DNA from: Oerskovia douganii
Lineage (GTDB): Bacteria; Actinomycetota; Actinomycetes; Actinomycetales; Cellulomonadaceae
Direction: 5' to 3'
Assembly: GCF_015142735.1 (NCBI RefSeq)
Contig: NZ_JACSPN010000003.1
Location: 155,727 to 219,726 of the forward strand
DNA: 64,000 nucleotides
The notes below the pieces were generated by a model, which made no database searches, was not told the origin of the DNA, and saw nothing but the letters and a program-made list of their open reading frames with translations. Position numbers and translations under genes: made by a program. The first letter of the stretch is position 1. Each line of letters opens with the position of its first letter. Below are positions 10,258-19,465 of the stretch, piece by piece.

Positions 10258-11844
10258 GTGACACCCACCCCCTCAGCCCCCCGGCCCGTATTGGTCGTCG
10301 ACTTCGGCGCACAGTACGCCCAGCTGATCGCGCGTCGCGTGCGTGAGGCCAAGGTGTACTCGGAGATCGTCCCTCACACCTTCACCGTCGAGCAGATGCT
10401 CGCCAAGGACCCGGCAGCGATCATCCTGTCCGGCGGTCCGTCGTCCGTGTACGCCCAGGGCGCCCCGTTCGTGGACCCCGCGCTGTTCGAGGCCGGCGTG
10501 CCCGTCCTCGGCATCTGCTACGGCTTCCAGGCCATGGCCCAGGCGCTCGGCGGCAAGGTCGCGCAGACCGGCCTCAGCGAGTACGGCGGCACCGAGGTCG
10601 AGGTGTGCTCCGCGGGCGTCCTGCTCGCCGAGACCCCCGACCACCAGACCACGTGGATGAGCCACGGCGACTCCGTGCACGCGGCGCCCGAGGGCTTCGA
10701 GGTCCTCGCGACGTCGTCCGGCTCCCCGGTCGCGGCCTTCGAGGACACCAGCCGGCGCCTGTACGGCGTGCAGTGGCACCCCGAGGTCAAGCACTCCGCG
10801 CACGGCCAGGCCGTGCTCGAACGCTTCCTGTACGAGGGCGCGGGCCTCGCCCCCGACTGGACCCCCGGCAACGTCATCGCCGAGCAGGTCGCGCTCATCC
10901 GTGAGCAGGTCGGCGACGCGCGCGTCATCTGCGGCCTGTCCGGAGGCGTCGACTCGTCGGTGGCAGCAGCCCTCGTCCAGCAGGCCGTGGGCGACCAGCT
11001 CACGTGCGTGTTCGTCGACCACGGCCTGCTGCGCGCGGGCGAGGTCGAGCAGGTCGAGCGCGACTTCGTCGCGGCCACGGGCGTCAAGCTCGTCGTCATG
11101 GACGAGAAGCAGCGCTTCCTCGCGGCGCTCGCGGGCCACTCGGACCCGGAGACCAAGCGCAAGATCATCGGCCGCGAGTTCATCCGCGCGTTCGAGCAGG
11201 CTGCGCGTGACATCGTCGGGGAGAGCCGGGAGCACGACTCCGACGACACCGAGGTCAAGTTCCTCGTGCAGGGCACCCTGTACCCGGACGTCGTCGAGTC
11301 CGGCGGCGGCGAGGGCACCGCGAACATCAAGAGCCACCACAACGTGGGCGGCCTGCCCGACGACCTGCAGTTCTCGCTCGTCGAGCCGCTGCGGGCCCTG
11401 TTCAAGGACGAGGTCCGCGCCGTGGGCCGCGAGCTCGGCGTGCCCGAGGTCATCGTGGCCCGTCAGCCCTTCCCCGGTCCCGGGCTCGGTATCCGCATCG
11501 TCGGCGAGGTCACGGCCGAGCGCCTGGAGATCCTGCGCGCAGCGGACGCGATCGCGCGCGAGGAGCTCACCAAGGCGGGGCTGGACGACGAGATCTGGCA
11601 GTGCCCCGTGGTGCTCCTGGCCGACGTCCGCTCGGTCGGCGTCCAGGGCGACGGCCGCACCTACGGTCACCCGATCGTGCTGCGCCCCGTGTCCTCCGAG
11701 GACGCCATGACCGCGGACTGGACGCGCCTGCCGTACGACGTGCTCGCGACCATCTCGACGCGCATCACGAACGAGGTCAAGGACGTCAACCGCGTCGTGC
11801 TCGACGTGACGAGCAAGCCGCCGGGCACCATCGAGTGGGAGTGA
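10258..11844 (+). CDS. guaA: GMP synthase (glutamine-hydrolysing)
   Basis: Enzyme of 528 aa that aminates XMP to GMP with glutamine and ATP. The N-terminal class I glutaminase has the nucleophile in [16 protein letters not shown] and the His-Glu pair in QWHPEVKHS. The central PP-loop ATPase reads [14 protein letters not shown]. The C-terminal dimerisation domain holds [10 protein letters not shown] and ends with the family-typical KPPGTIEWE. The GTG start is chosen from the -10 spacing; length agrees with the family (about 520 aa). A strong hairpin follows the gene. Confidence 0.97.
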   Translation: MTPTPSAPRPVLVVDFGAQYAQLIARRVREAKVYSEIVPHTFTVEQMLAKDPAAIILSGGPSSVYAQGAPFVDPALFEAGVPVLGICYGFQAMAQALGGKVAQTGLSEYGGTEVEVCSAGVLLAETPDHQTTWMSHGDSVHAAPEGFEVLATSSGSPVAAFEDTSRRLYGVQWHPEVKHSAHGQAVLERFLYEGAGLAPDWTPGNVIAEQVALIREQVGDARVICGLSGGVDSSVAAALVQQAVGDQLTCVFVDHGLLRAGEVEQVERDFVAATGVKLVVMDEKQRFLAALAGHSDPETKRKIIGREFIRAFEQAARDIVGESREHDSDDTEVKFLVQGTLYPDVVESGGGEGTANIKSHHNVGGLPDDLQFSLVEPLRALFKDEVRAVGRELGVPEVIVARQPFPGPGLGIRIVGEVTAERLEILRAADAIAREELTKAGLDDEIWQCPVVLLADVRSVGVQGDGRTYGHPIVLRPVSSEDAMTADWTRLPYDVLATISTRITNEVKDVNRVVLDVTSKPPGTIEWE

Positions 11845-11859
11845 CCTCCCGCTGAGCCG

Positions 11860-11905
11860 CGAAGGGCCGGCCCCCGCAGAGCGATCTGCGGGGACCGGCC
11901 CTTCG
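11860..11905 (+). terminator. Terminator hairpin after guaA
   Basis: Long inverted repeat with a 4-nt loop (GCGA): left arm 11860-11880 (begins CGAAGGGCCGG), right arm 11885-11905, about 20 paired bases with one mismatch. No U-tract. It lies between convergent guaA and the glycosyltransferase gene and may act in both directions. Confidence 0.7.
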
Positions 11906-11996
11906 GCGTTCCTGGTCCCGTCCCCGGGCCCGTCCCCGGGCCGGGAACGCAGGCCGACGGGGGAGCGCCTGGGGACCGGTCCGGCGTACCGGCGGG

Positions 11997-13145
11997 TCAG
12001 CCGCGCCGCTCCTCGCGGTACGCGGCCGCCTTCTCGTACGCCTTCTCGACGTCCGCGAGCACGCTGGGCCACCCGCTCGACGGCCGCACCGCGCGGTTGT
12101 GGGCGACGATGCGGTCGAGCAGGCCGTCCTGCGTCACGAGCCGCACGATCTGCTCGGTCATCTCGGCGTCGTCGGCGGCGAGCAGCCCGTCGACCCCGTC
12201 CGTCAGGCGCTCGGCCACCCCGGACTCCGCGCGCGTCACGACCGCGAGCCCCGCGGCCTGCGCTTCGAGCGCCGCGATCCCGAAGGACTCCTGGACGGCC
12301 GGTGCCACGAACACGTCGGCGCGCGAGTAGAGACGCTTGAGCTCGTGCGCCCCGAGCCGTCCCGGGAGGCTGACCGTCGAGGACAGCCCGTGCTCCTTGA
12401 CGAAGCGCCGGGCCGCGTCGAGCTCGGGGCCCTCGCCCGCGATCGTCGCGAAGAGCGCGTCCTGGGGGAGCCGCTCGACGGCCTGCCGGACCGAATCGAG
12501 CAGGGGCAGCACGCGCTTGCGCGGTGCGAACCGGGTCGCGGCGACGACGTGGACGGCCTTGCCCTCGCCCCGCGCGTCGCGCTCGACGCGCGGCACGGCC
12601 CACTCGTCGAGGTCCAGCCCGTTGTGCAGGATCTCGACGGGCACGCCGCGTCCCGCGATGCGCCGCAGCGGCGCCGCGGTCAGCTCGCTCACGGCCGAGA
12701 GCAGGATCGGGAGGCGCGACCAGTGCGTGACGCGGTCGAGCGCGGCGAACCACCTCTCGGCCGACCCCCACACGCTGTGCACGGTCAGGACCGCGGGCAG
12801 GCCGAGGCGCGCGACGGGCTTCAGCGACGCCTGCACGGACGGCGTCAGGACGCCCATGTGCAGGTGCACGACGTCGGGCCGCGCGTCCCGCAGGATGCGC
12901 GTCACGTGGTGCGCGGCACGGGGGTGCACCGGGTAGCCACCGGGGATCCGGGCCGCGACGCGGTGGATCGTGACGCCGTCGTGCACCTCGCGGCTCACGC
13001 CGTGCTCACCCGGCGACGCGGGCGTCGTGGTGACCACCTCCACGTGGTGGCCCGCCGCGGCCTGCTGGGCCGCGAGCCGGCTCACCTGGGTCTCGATGCC
13101 GCCGAGCAGCGGCAGGTAGCAGTCCGTCACATGGGTGATCCTCAC
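11997..13145 (-). CDS. GT4 family glycosyltransferase
   Basis: Retaining GT-B glycosyltransferase of 382 aa. The N-terminal acceptor domain starts MRITHVTDCYLPLLGGIETQ, with the Gly-rich loop typical of GT4 enzymes. The C-terminal donor domain has the E-x7-E motif (ESFGIAALE), followed by TRAESGVAERLTDGVDGLL. Related enzymes use NDP-sugars to make mannosides, glycolipids or polysaccharides; the sugar and acceptor cannot be read from sequence. It begins with GTG. No sugar-nucleotide genes are adjacent, so it appears to be a single-gene unit. Confidence 0.85.
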   Translation of the reverse strand: MRITHVTDCYLPLLGGIETQVSRLAAQQAAAGHHVEVVTTTPASPGEHGVSREVHDGVTIHRVAARIPGGYPVHPRAAHHVTRILRDARPDVVHLHMGVLTPSVQASLKPVARLGLPAVLTVHSVWGSAERWFAALDRVTHWSRLPILLSAVSELTAAPLRRIAGRGVPVEILHNGLDLDEWAVPRVERDARGEGKAVHVVAATRFAPRKRVLPLLDSVRQAVERLPQDALFATIAGEGPELDAARRFVKEHGLSSTVSLPGRLGAHELKRLYSRADVFVAPAVQESFGIAALEAQAAGLAVVTRAESGVAERLTDGVDGLLAADDAEMTEQIVRLVTQDGLLDRIVAHNRAVRPSSGWPSVLADVEKAYEKAAAYREERRG

Positions 13146-13296
13146 CCCCGGATTCTCCCATCAGGACCGGGCGCCGCCGCGTGCGGTCCGGCCCGACGCC
13201 GTCCGTTGTGCGGGCGAACAGACCTTTCGTCCGGCGGAGACGGCCGAACGTCGCTACGTTGAGGACTAAGAAACCGGCTCGGGGAGGGATATCGCA

Positions 13297-14043
13297 ATGT
13301 CCAGCACTGTCACGGTTCGACCGGCGAAGGGCGTGGGGGTCATCGGGATCCTCAGCATCATCGCCGGAATCGTCATGATCATCGCCGGCGGTGTCACGTG
13401 GGGCGTCGTCTCGTCGCAGCTGTCCGCCGAGGAGATCACGGTGTCCGACGACGCGGACTTCCTCGCGGGGCGACACGTCAACGGCCCGTTCACGGCCTAC
13501 GCGCAGGCCGAGGTCATCAACAAGCACGCGCTCGAGATGAGCGACGGCCAGACCTACGCCGAGCTCCCGCAGGACGACGAGCGACGCGCCGTCGTCATGA
13601 ACGCCTCGTTCCTGCGCGCCTCGCTGTTCACGTCGGTCGTCGCGTTCGGCGTCGCAGCGCTCGTGATCGGGCTGGGCATCCTGTTCATCCTCATCGGCAT
13701 CGCGCTCAAGCGGATCTCGAGCGGCCCCGCCGTGGCGGTGGAGACGTCGGGCGGCTACTCGTCGGGCGGCAACCTCTCCTCCGCGCAGGCTCCCACGCAC
13801 ACCCCTGCGCACGCGGCGCCCACGGCACCCGCGCCCACGACGCCGGCGCCCACGACGCCTGCCACGCCGCCCACCCGGACCTCGACCCACGCTGCTCCGG
13901 TCGAGGAGCCCAAGAGCCCGGGCGTCCCGCCGGCCGGCACGCAGACGCCTCCCGTGGCGGAGCCCAAGAGCCCGGGCGTCCCGCCCACGGGCACCGAGAC
14001 CCCTCCGACCACACCCCCTGCGCAGGGCGAGCCCCCGCGCTGA
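13297..14043 (+). CDS. Two-helix membrane protein with Pro/Thr-rich tail
   Basis: Protein of 248 aa. Hydrophobic segments at about 11-37 (ILSIIAGIVMIIAGGVTWGVV) and 112-135 flank an extracellular-looking loop of about 75 residues. The C-terminal 100 residues are low complexity, rich in Pro, Thr, Ala and Gly, and contain a tandem repeat of EPKSPGVPPxGTxTPP. GGGGAGGG-like purine-rich sequence precedes the ATG. I recognise no family. The tail resembles a wall-spanning or disordered linker, but its side of the membrane is not certain. It converges with another low-complexity membrane protein gene. Confidence 0.7.
   Translation: MSSTVTVRPAKGVGVIGILSIIAGIVMIIAGGVTWGVVSSQLSAEEITVSDDADFLAGRHVNGPFTAYAQAEVINKHALEMSDGQTYAELPQDDERRAVVMNASFLRASLFTSVVAFGVAALVIGLGILFILIGIALKRISSGPAVAVETSGGYSSGGNLSSAQAPTHTPAHAAPTAPAPTTPAPTTPATPPTRTSTHAAPVEEPKSPGVPPAGTQTPPVAEPKSPGVPPTGTETPPTTPPAQGEPPR
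13906..14013 (+). repeat. Tandem 54-bp coding repeat
   Basis: Two copies of a 54-bp unit inside the preceding gene. Each starts GAGCCCAAGAGCCCGGGCGT (13906 and 13960) and encodes EPKSPGVPPxGTxTPP. The second half of the unit differs more between copies than the first. Confidence 0.7.
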
Positions 14044-14065
14044 GGTCCTCCACCAGCACGGCAGA

Positions 14066-14113
14066 GCACGACGGCGGCGCACCGGTCCACGGACCGGTGC
14101 GCCGCCGTCGTGC
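14066..14113. terminator. Bidirectional terminator hairpin
   Basis: Perfect 23-bp inverted repeat (14066-14088 with 14091-14113, starting GCACGACGGCGG) in the gap between two convergent genes. One of the strongest hairpins in the window. No U-tract. Confidence 0.75.
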
Positions 14114-14136
14114 ACGCCGCCCCTACGGCTGGGCGA

Positions 14137-14922
14137 TCATCTCCTGGCCCGCTCGCGGGCGCTGCGGCGGCTGCTCGACACGATCGAACCGACGACCAGC
14201 ACGAGGCCTGCGACGCTCAGCAGGGCGATGAGCGCGAGGTCCAGGTCGTACGTCGCACCGAGCGCGAGGGCGAGGATGCCCGCACCGACCGCGACGATCA
14301 CGAAGCCCCAGACGACGGTCCCCACCCGCAGCCCGCGGTTGCGGGGGTCCTCGAGCGTCGGGTCGGGGTGCTGCGCCCTCTGCTGCGCCGTGGCGTTCCA
14401 CTGCGCCGCCGGGTCGACGGCCGGGGAGGGCGCGGGCGACGGAGCCGACGGGGGAGTCGCGGGGCCTTCCACGACGTCCGGCTCGGGGTCGACCGGGGCG
14501 TCCTGCACGGGGTAGGCCTGGGTGTGCGTCGAGGCCTCCCAGACCGGCAGGGCGCCGGTCTGCGTCCCGGGGGCCGGCGGAGCGGCCGGCAGCGTGAGCG
14601 TCGGCTCGGAGACCGGCAGCGCCTGGGTCGGGGGAGCGACCGGCAGCGCCTGGGTCGGTTCGGCCCGGAACAGCTCGTCCGCGAGGTCGTCGGGCGCGCG
14701 GCCCGTCTCGATCACCTGGGTGGCGTCCGGGTCGTCCTGCCCGACGGGGAGCACCTGGGTGGCGTCCGCATCCGTCTCCGCGGCGGCGTGCTCGTCGGGC
14801 TCACCCTCGTGTTCCCCCGGCTCGCCCGGCGTGACGGGCAGCTCGACCGTGGGGTCGACGGGCGGGAGGGCCTGGGTCCGGTCCGCGTCGTCGGACTCGT
14901 GAGACTGCTTCTCGGTGGTCAT
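14137..14922 (-). CDS. Low-complexity membrane protein with TQxLPV repeats
   Basis: Protein of 261 aa. The first 180 residues are acidic and Pro/Thr-rich and repeat a short motif: TQALPPV, TQVLPV, TQVI, TQALPV (twice in a row) and TQAYPV. Two membrane helices follow (about 195-247: VVWGFVIVAVGAGILAL and LALIALLSVAGLVLVVGSIV), then a basic end (SSRRSARERARR). The ATG overlaps the stop of the PspC/LiaF-like gene by 4 nt (ATGA), so it belongs to that envelope-stress unit. Repeated Thr-Gln sites in a disordered cytoplasmic tail suggest phosphorylation or FHA-domain docking, which is inference only. No family recognised. Confidence 0.7.
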   Translation of the reverse strand: MTTEKQSHESDDADRTQALPPVDPTVELPVTPGEPGEHEGEPDEHAAAETDADATQVLPVGQDDPDATQVIETGRAPDDLADELFRAEPTQALPVAPPTQALPVSEPTLTLPAAPPAPGTQTGALPVWEASTHTQAYPVQDAPVDPEPDVVEGPATPPSAPSPAPSPAVDPAAQWNATAQQRAQHPDPTLEDPRNRGLRVGTVVWGFVIVAVGAGILALALGATYDLDLALIALLSVAGLVLVVGSIVSSSRRSARERARR

Positions 14923-16574
14923 GATTCCTCCCGGATGGTGACGTCCCCTGCCGCGACGTCGACCTCGAGCAGGAGCACGGGGTCGGCGCCGTCGGAGACG
15001 GTGTCGCTGGTGAAGGTGTGCGGGCGGGTGTTGACGCCGTTGATGTTGCGGCTCTCACCGTCGACCGTCCAGCTGGCGTTGCCCGCGAGGAGCTGGACCT
15101 CCGCCTCGACGGGTGTGCCGGCCGGGACGATCACGGTCAGGTTCCCCGCGCGCAGGCTCACGGGGACGACGACCTGGTCGCCGGCCGTCAGGTCGAGCTG
15201 GCTGAGATCCACGACGGGGTTGCCGAACGTGAAGGAGAAGCCGTTCTCCGCGTCCTGGACCGACGTCACGGTGTAGGTCGCGTCGGAGACGGGAGCCGTC
15301 AGGCCGATGTCGCTGCGCTCGACGCTGTTCCAGCCGACGATCGGCAGCGCGACGATCGTCGCGACGACCGCCAGGCCTCCGAGGGCCCCGCTCGTGCGGC
15401 CGCGCAGCCCGGAGACCACGATGCCGAGGCCGAGCAGGATGATCGTCGCGCCGATCCACGTGTAGAAGAAGGGCACGCCGATCACTTCGCGGCGCTCGAG
15501 GAGCAGGAGGATCGCGGCGCCGAGGAGGCTGAGGCCGAGCGTGATCCCCACGACGGCGGACCCGGGTCCGCGCGGACGGCGTGCCGCCCGGGCACGCTGC
15601 TCGTCGAGCCGGCGCAGGCGCTCGGTCTCGCGCTCGGCGCGTCGGCGGGCGTGGTCGTGGGCGCGGGCGGCCTGCTGCGCGGCCGCCTGCTGCTGGGCGG
15701 CGTAGGCCTGGGGAGGGGCGGGACGCTGGGGGTAGCCCGGGGGCGGCACGGGGGCCGACGCGTTGTACGCGGGGCCCGACGGCGCCGCGGGGGTCGCGGG
15801 GTACGTCGCCCCGGGCGCTGGGGGGCCCCCCGCGCCGGGAGCCCCGTGGGACGGGCGCTGCTGCCAGCCCTGGGGAGGCGGTCCCTGCTGCGCGGGCGCG
15901 CCGGGGAACGGCGCCGCGGGGTGCGGCTGCTGGGGCGGGGCGCCGGCCTGCTGACCGGACGGACCGCGGGACTGCTGCGCGCCGCCGGTGGCGTACCTGC
16001 GGTGCTCGCTGCGCCGGTTGACGACCAGGACGACCACGACGATCACGGCGGCGACCCACAGCGCCCCGTCGAGCCACTCGAGCCCCGCGAAGTGCCACCA
16101 GGAGAGCCAGCCGTTGTTCCAGCTCAGCCCCACGACGGTCGTCGCCGCCGCGCCCAGCATGGCCACGTCGAAGTCGCCGCGGATGGCCTGCTGGAGGTGG
16201 ATGCGGCCGTCCCGGGCCTCGGGGAGCAGCGCCCACCCGAGCCCGTACAGGACGAGGCCGGCGCCCCCGAGGAACACCGAGACGACGAGGATCCCGCGCA
16301 CGATGAGGGGGTCGATCCCGAACCGGTCGGCGATGCCGCCCGCGACCCCGCCGACCCAGCGCTCCTCGGACCGCGAGATGCCGATCCGGCGCACGGTGTC
16401 GAAGAACCTGTCCGTGCCGCTGGGCTGTCCACCGGGCTGGCCGGGGCCGCCGTCGGGCCCGGTGCCACCGGGGACCGGACCGCTCGTCGGATAGGGCGTC
16501 CCGGCGGGCTGCCGGGCCCCGGTCGGCGCGGGGCTCCCGGCCGGGGGTTCTGGGGAAATGTCCTCGGTGTTCAT
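14919..16574 (-). CDS. PspC-domain protein with LiaF-like C-terminus
   Basis: Protein of 551 aa. Layout: Pro/Gly-rich N-terminus (1-55); PspC domain (about 65-130: ERWVGGVAGGIADRFGIDPLIVRGI, then GLGWALLPE); two further helices; a Gln/Pro/Ala-rich and then charged stretch (about 200-340); a second membrane block (about 345-430); and a C-terminal LiaF-like beta domain (about 445-551: SLRAGNLTVIVPAGTPVEAEVQLLAGN). LiaF-type proteins hold a partner histidine kinase in check during envelope stress. The divergent neighbour is a histidine kinase that also carries a PspC domain, so the genes plausibly form one LiaFSR-like circuit. The ATG at 16574 is the natural start; the open frame upstream is a shadow of the kinase gene. 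Confidence 0.85.
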   Translation of the reverse strand: MNTEDISPEPPAGSPAPTGARQPAGTPYPTSGPVPGGTGPDGGPGQPGGQPSGTDRFFDTVRRIGISRSEERWVGGVAGGIADRFGIDPLIVRGILVVSVFLGGAGLVLYGLGWALLPEARDGRIHLQQAIRGDFDVAMLGAAATTVVGLSWNNGWLSWWHFAGLEWLDGALWVAAVIVVVVLVVNRRSEHRRYATGGAQQSRGPSGQQAGAPPQQPHPAAPFPGAPAQQGPPPQGWQQRPSHGAPGAGGPPAPGATYPATPAAPSGPAYNASAPVPPPGYPQRPAPPQAYAAQQQAAAQQAARAHDHARRRAERETERLRRLDEQRARAARRPRGPGSAVVGITLGLSLLGAAILLLLERREVIGVPFFYTWIGATIILLGLGIVVSGLRGRTSGALGGLAVVATIVALPIVGWNSVERSDIGLTAPVSDATYTVTSVQDAENGFSFTFGNPVVDLSQLDLTAGDQVVVPVSLRAGNLTVIVPAGTPVEAEVQLLAGNASWTVDGESRNINGVNTRPHTFTSDTVSDGADPVLLLEVDVAAGDVTIREES

Positions 16575-16730
16575 GGGTCCAGCCTGTCCCGGACGGCGCC
16601 CGGACGGTATCGGGTGTTCCCCTGATCCGACCCTGATCCTGCGATCGGGCGACCCTGAACTTTGGGCCCGGCACGCGACGAACCGGGCGTTCCGCCCACC
16701 GCGGCCCCGTCGGCATGTGACCATCAGAGA

Positions 16731-18242
16731 GTGACACCGACCGCGCAGCCCGCCAGGAGACTCCCCTTCCGGCGCCCCGAGCAGGGGCGCTGGGTCGGTG
16801 GGGTGTGCCGTGGGCTCTCCCTGCACCTCGACATGCCGGTGGGAGCGATCCGTCTCGTCATGGCGCTGATCGCGTTGACGGGCGGCGCCGGGATCGTCCT
16901 GTACGTCTTCCTCTGGGTCACGGTGCCCGCGGGCGACCCGGCGCAGGCCGCCGACGAGGAGCGTCCTGCGTCGTTGCGGCGCATCGCGCCACGGCTCCAG
17001 GGCAAGGTGCGCAAGCTGCCCGTGCGGGACGTCGCGATCGGTGTGGTCCTGCTGAGCGGGGCGGCCGTCCTCCTGGCCTCCCGGGCGGGGGTCGACATCG
17101 AGGTGTCCTGGGTCCTGCCGGTCCTCATCGCGCTCGCGGGCACGGCCCTGGCCTGGTCGCAGCTCGACGCCGCCCAGCGTGGCCGGTGGTTGTCGCGGGC
17201 AGGGGGTCGCACCCCTGCGGGCGTGCTGCGTCTCGCGGGCGGGCTGTTCCTGGTCCTCGTCGGGGTACTGCTCCTGGTCGGGCAGGACTCGACGGCCGCG
17301 GACATGGTCAGGGCCACGACCGCGTCGCTCGCGGTGCTCGCGGGCGCGGCGATCGTGCTGGCGCCCTGGTGGCTGCGCCTCGTGCGCGAGCTGGGCGACG
17401 AGCGGACCGCCCGCGCCCGCGAGGCGGAGCGGGCCGACATCGCGGCCCACCTGCACGACTCGGTGCTGCAGACGCTTGCCCTCGTCCGGGCCAGCGCGGC
17501 GGACGCCGACACCGTCGCGAGGCTGGCTCGCGCCCAGGAGCGCGAGCTCCGGGAGTGGTTGTACAACGACAGGCCTGCCCCTGGTACGTCGCTTGCGGCC
17601 GAGCTCAGGACCCTCGTGGGCGAGGTCGAGGACCGCCAGAGCTGGCGGCTCGCCGCCGGCGCGGCGAGCGCCTCCGGGGTGAGCGCCGCGGGAGCCGTGG
17701 GTGACGGCGGCCCGGCCGGGACCGCCGCGGTCGTGGTCGACGTGGTCGTCGTGGGGGACTGTGTCCCGACCGACGAGACCACCGCCCTGCTGCAGGCCAC
17801 CCGCGAGGCCCTCGTCAACGCCGTGGCCCACGGCCGCCCGCCGGTGTCGGTGTACCTCGAGGTGTCGGGCGACGCGGTCGAGGTGTTCGTCCGCGACCGC
17901 GGCGACGGGTTCGAGATGAAGGACATCGCGCACGACCGGTTCGGGGTGCGTGAGTCGATCATCGGTCGCGTCACGCGCAAGGGAGGACACGCCGAGGTCG
18001 TGTCGCGGCCGGGATGGGGCACCGAGGTCCGGCTCAAGGTGCAGCGCGCGGCCGAGAGCGACGACGGCCCGGACTCCCCGGCGACGCCCCCCGCGGTCGG
18101 GACGCAGCGCGGACCTAGGATGCCGGTGGAGCCCCCCGCGGTCGCCCCGTCCGGGGTGCACGGAGGACCGGCGACGCCGACCGTCCCGGACCCCGCGCAC
18201 ACTCTCGGACCGCCCGCCAGAACACCTCAGGAGCACACGTGA
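16731..18242 (+). CDS. PspC-fused sensor histidine kinase (HisKA_3 type)
   Basis: Sensor kinase of 503 aa. An N-terminal PspC domain (about 10-70: GRWVGGVCRGLSLHL, then LWVTVPAGD) is fused to about four more helices (100-215), a dimerisation/phosphoacceptor helix with His 242 (AAHLHDSVLQTLAL), and an HATPase domain (about 355-445: ATREALVNAVAHG, VRDRGDGFE, FGVRESIIGRV, GWGTEVRL). The last 60 residues are Pro-rich and disordered. GTG 16731 is chosen because the PspC domain follows directly. The stop overlaps the response-regulator GTG by 4 nt, giving a coupled two-component pair opposite the LiaF-like gene. Confidence 0.9.
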   Translation: MTPTAQPARRLPFRRPEQGRWVGGVCRGLSLHLDMPVGAIRLVMALIALTGGAGIVLYVFLWVTVPAGDPAQAADEERPASLRRIAPRLQGKVRKLPVRDVAIGVVLLSGAAVLLASRAGVDIEVSWVLPVLIALAGTALAWSQLDAAQRGRWLSRAGGRTPAGVLRLAGGLFLVLVGVLLLVGQDSTAADMVRATTASLAVLAGAAIVLAPWWLRLVRELGDERTARAREAERADIAAHLHDSVLQTLALVRASAADADTVARLARAQERELREWLYNDRPAPGTSLAAELRTLVGEVEDRQSWRLAAGAASASGVSAAGAVGDGGPAGTAAVVVDVVVVGDCVPTDETTALLQATREALVNAVAHGRPPVSVYLEVSGDAVEVFVRDRGDGFEMKDIAHDRFGVRESIIGRVTRKGGHAEVVSRPGWGTEVRLKVQRAAESDDGPDSPATPPAVGTQRGPRMPVEPPAVAPSGVHGGPATPTVPDPAHTLGPPARTPQEHT

Positions 18243-18931
18243 CGACCATCCCCCAGCCCGAGCCCAGCCCGCTGCCGGGGGCGCCGGTCCCCGTCGTCCT
18301 CGTGGACGACCACCACATGTTCCGGGCAGGGGTGCGCGCCAGCCTGGACGGACGGGTCGACGTCGTCGGCGAGGCCGATAGCGTCGACGGCGCGGTCGAG
18401 GCGATCCGGGCCCTGCGCCCCCCGGTCGTGCTGCTCGACGTCCACCTGCCGGGAGGCAACGGCGGGGGTGGGGCCGAGGTCATCACGCGGTGCTCGGACC
18501 TCCTGGGAGCGACACGGTTCCTCGCGCTGTCGGTGTCCGACGCGGCCGAGGACGTGGTGGCCGTCATCCGCGCGGGGGCCCGCGGCTACGTGACCAAGGC
18601 GATCTCCGGTCCTGACCTGTCGGGGGCCGTGGTCCAGGTCGCGAGCGGCGACGCGGTCTTCTCCCCGCGCCTCGCGGGCTTCGTCCTCGACGCGTTCGGC
18701 ACGGGTCAGGCGGACGTCGCCGTGGCCGACGACGAGCTGGACCGGCTCTCGGCCCGCGAGCAGGAGGTGATGCGGCTCATCGCCCGGGGCTACGCCTACC
18801 GCGAGGTCGCCGCGGAGCTCTTCATCTCCGTCAAGACGGTCGAGACCCACGTGTCCTCGGTGCTGCGCAAGCTCCAGCTCTCGTCGAGGCACGAGCTCAC
18901 GCGCTGGGCCGCCGCGCGGCGGCTCCTGTGA
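18239..18931 (+). CDS. LuxR/NarL-family response regulator
   Basis: Response regulator of 230 aa paired with the PspC kinase. The receiver domain has the acidic pair D23-D24 (VLVDDHHMFR), phosphoacceptor D67 (VVLLDVHLPGG) and K120 (GYVTKAI). The C-terminal LuxR helix-turn-helix (about 165-225) reads LSAREQEVMRLIARGYAYREVAAELFISVKTVETHVSSVL in register with NarL-type proteins. Translation is coupled to the kinase through a GTGA overlap. Likely targets are envelope-stress genes, perhaps including the divergent PspC/LiaF gene. Confidence 0.93.
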   Translation: MTTIPQPEPSPLPGAPVPVVLVDDHHMFRAGVRASLDGRVDVVGEADSVDGAVEAIRALRPPVVLLDVHLPGGNGGGGAEVITRCSDLLGATRFLALSVSDAAEDVVAVIRAGARGYVTKAISGPDLSGAVVQVASGDAVFSPRLAGFVLDAFGTGQADVAVADDELDRLSAREQEVMRLIARGYAYREVAAELFISVKTVETHVSSVLRKLQLSSRHELTRWAAARRLL

Positions 18932-18941
18932 CACGGCGCCA

Positions 18942-18969
18942 GGTCCGGTGCCGGGCTGCCCGCCGGACC
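18942..18969 (+). terminator. Hairpin after the response regulator
   Basis: GGTCCGG / CCGGACC, 7 bp with a 14-nt loop, 11 nt after the stop codon. Weak candidate terminator. The rest of the gap up to the fdxA promoter (TAGCCT at 19073-19078) shows nothing else. Confidence 0.35.
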
Positions 18970-19126
18970 CGCGGCACGGGGGCTGCCCGCACGGGCCACG
19001 GTGCCCGACGAACCGCGAGATCTTGCCGTATTAGCAGGTGAGAAGCGGGTCTCGGGTGCGGCGTCGGAGCGCTAGCCTGGACACAGCCGGGTGAAGCCCT
19101 CCGGCCCGATGAAAGGGACCTCCGAC

Positions 19127-19444
19127 GTGACGTACGTGATTGCTCAGCCTTGTGTGGACGTGAAGGACAAGGCGTGCATCGAGGAGTGTCCGGTGGACTG
19201 CATCTACGAGGGCAAGCGGTCGTTGTACATCCATCCTGACGAGTGCGTGGACTGTGGTGCGTGCGAGCCGGTGTGTCCGGTGGAGGCGATCTACTACGAG
19301 GACGACGTGCCGTCGGAGTGGAGCGACTACTACCGGGCGAACGTGGAGTTCTTCGATGACCTGGGGTCGCCGGGTGGTGCGGCGAAGATGGGCATGATCG
19401 ACAAGGACGACCCCATGATCGCGGCCCTGGCCCCGCAGGCCTGA
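19127..19444 (+). CDS. fdxA: Seven-iron ferredoxin
   Basis: Ferredoxin of 105 aa carrying one [3Fe-4S] and one [4Fe-4S] cluster. Ligand cysteines are at 9, 17, 21/25 and then 40, 43, 46 and 50 (CxxCxxCxxxCP), the standard FdxA spacing. It is an electron carrier for cytochromes P450, oxidoreductases or, possibly here, the siroheme sulfite reductase of the next operon. GTG 19127 is chosen over the in-frame ATG at 19091 because a GAAAGGGA ribosome site lies 9 nt upstream and because the family starts MTYVIAQPC. It has its own promoter (TAGCCT). Confidence 0.95.
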   Translation: MTYVIAQPCVDVKDKACIEECPVDCIYEGKRSLYIHPDECVDCGACEPVCPVEAIYYEDDVPSEWSDYYRANVEFFDDLGSPGGAAKMGMIDKDDPMIAALAPQA

Positions 19445-19465
19445 ACGCGCTGCGGGGGGAACGTG

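Noticed and set aside
13906-14013. CRISPR array from spaced repeats
   Set aside because: Only two copies of a 54-bp unit in frame in a Pro/Thr-rich protein; a coding tandem repeat.
14919-18236. 1105-aa gene on the minus strand extending from the PspC/LiaF-like gene into the kinase region
   Set aside because: The extension is antisense to the histidine kinase, and the PspC/LiaF-like gene has a natural ATG at 16574.
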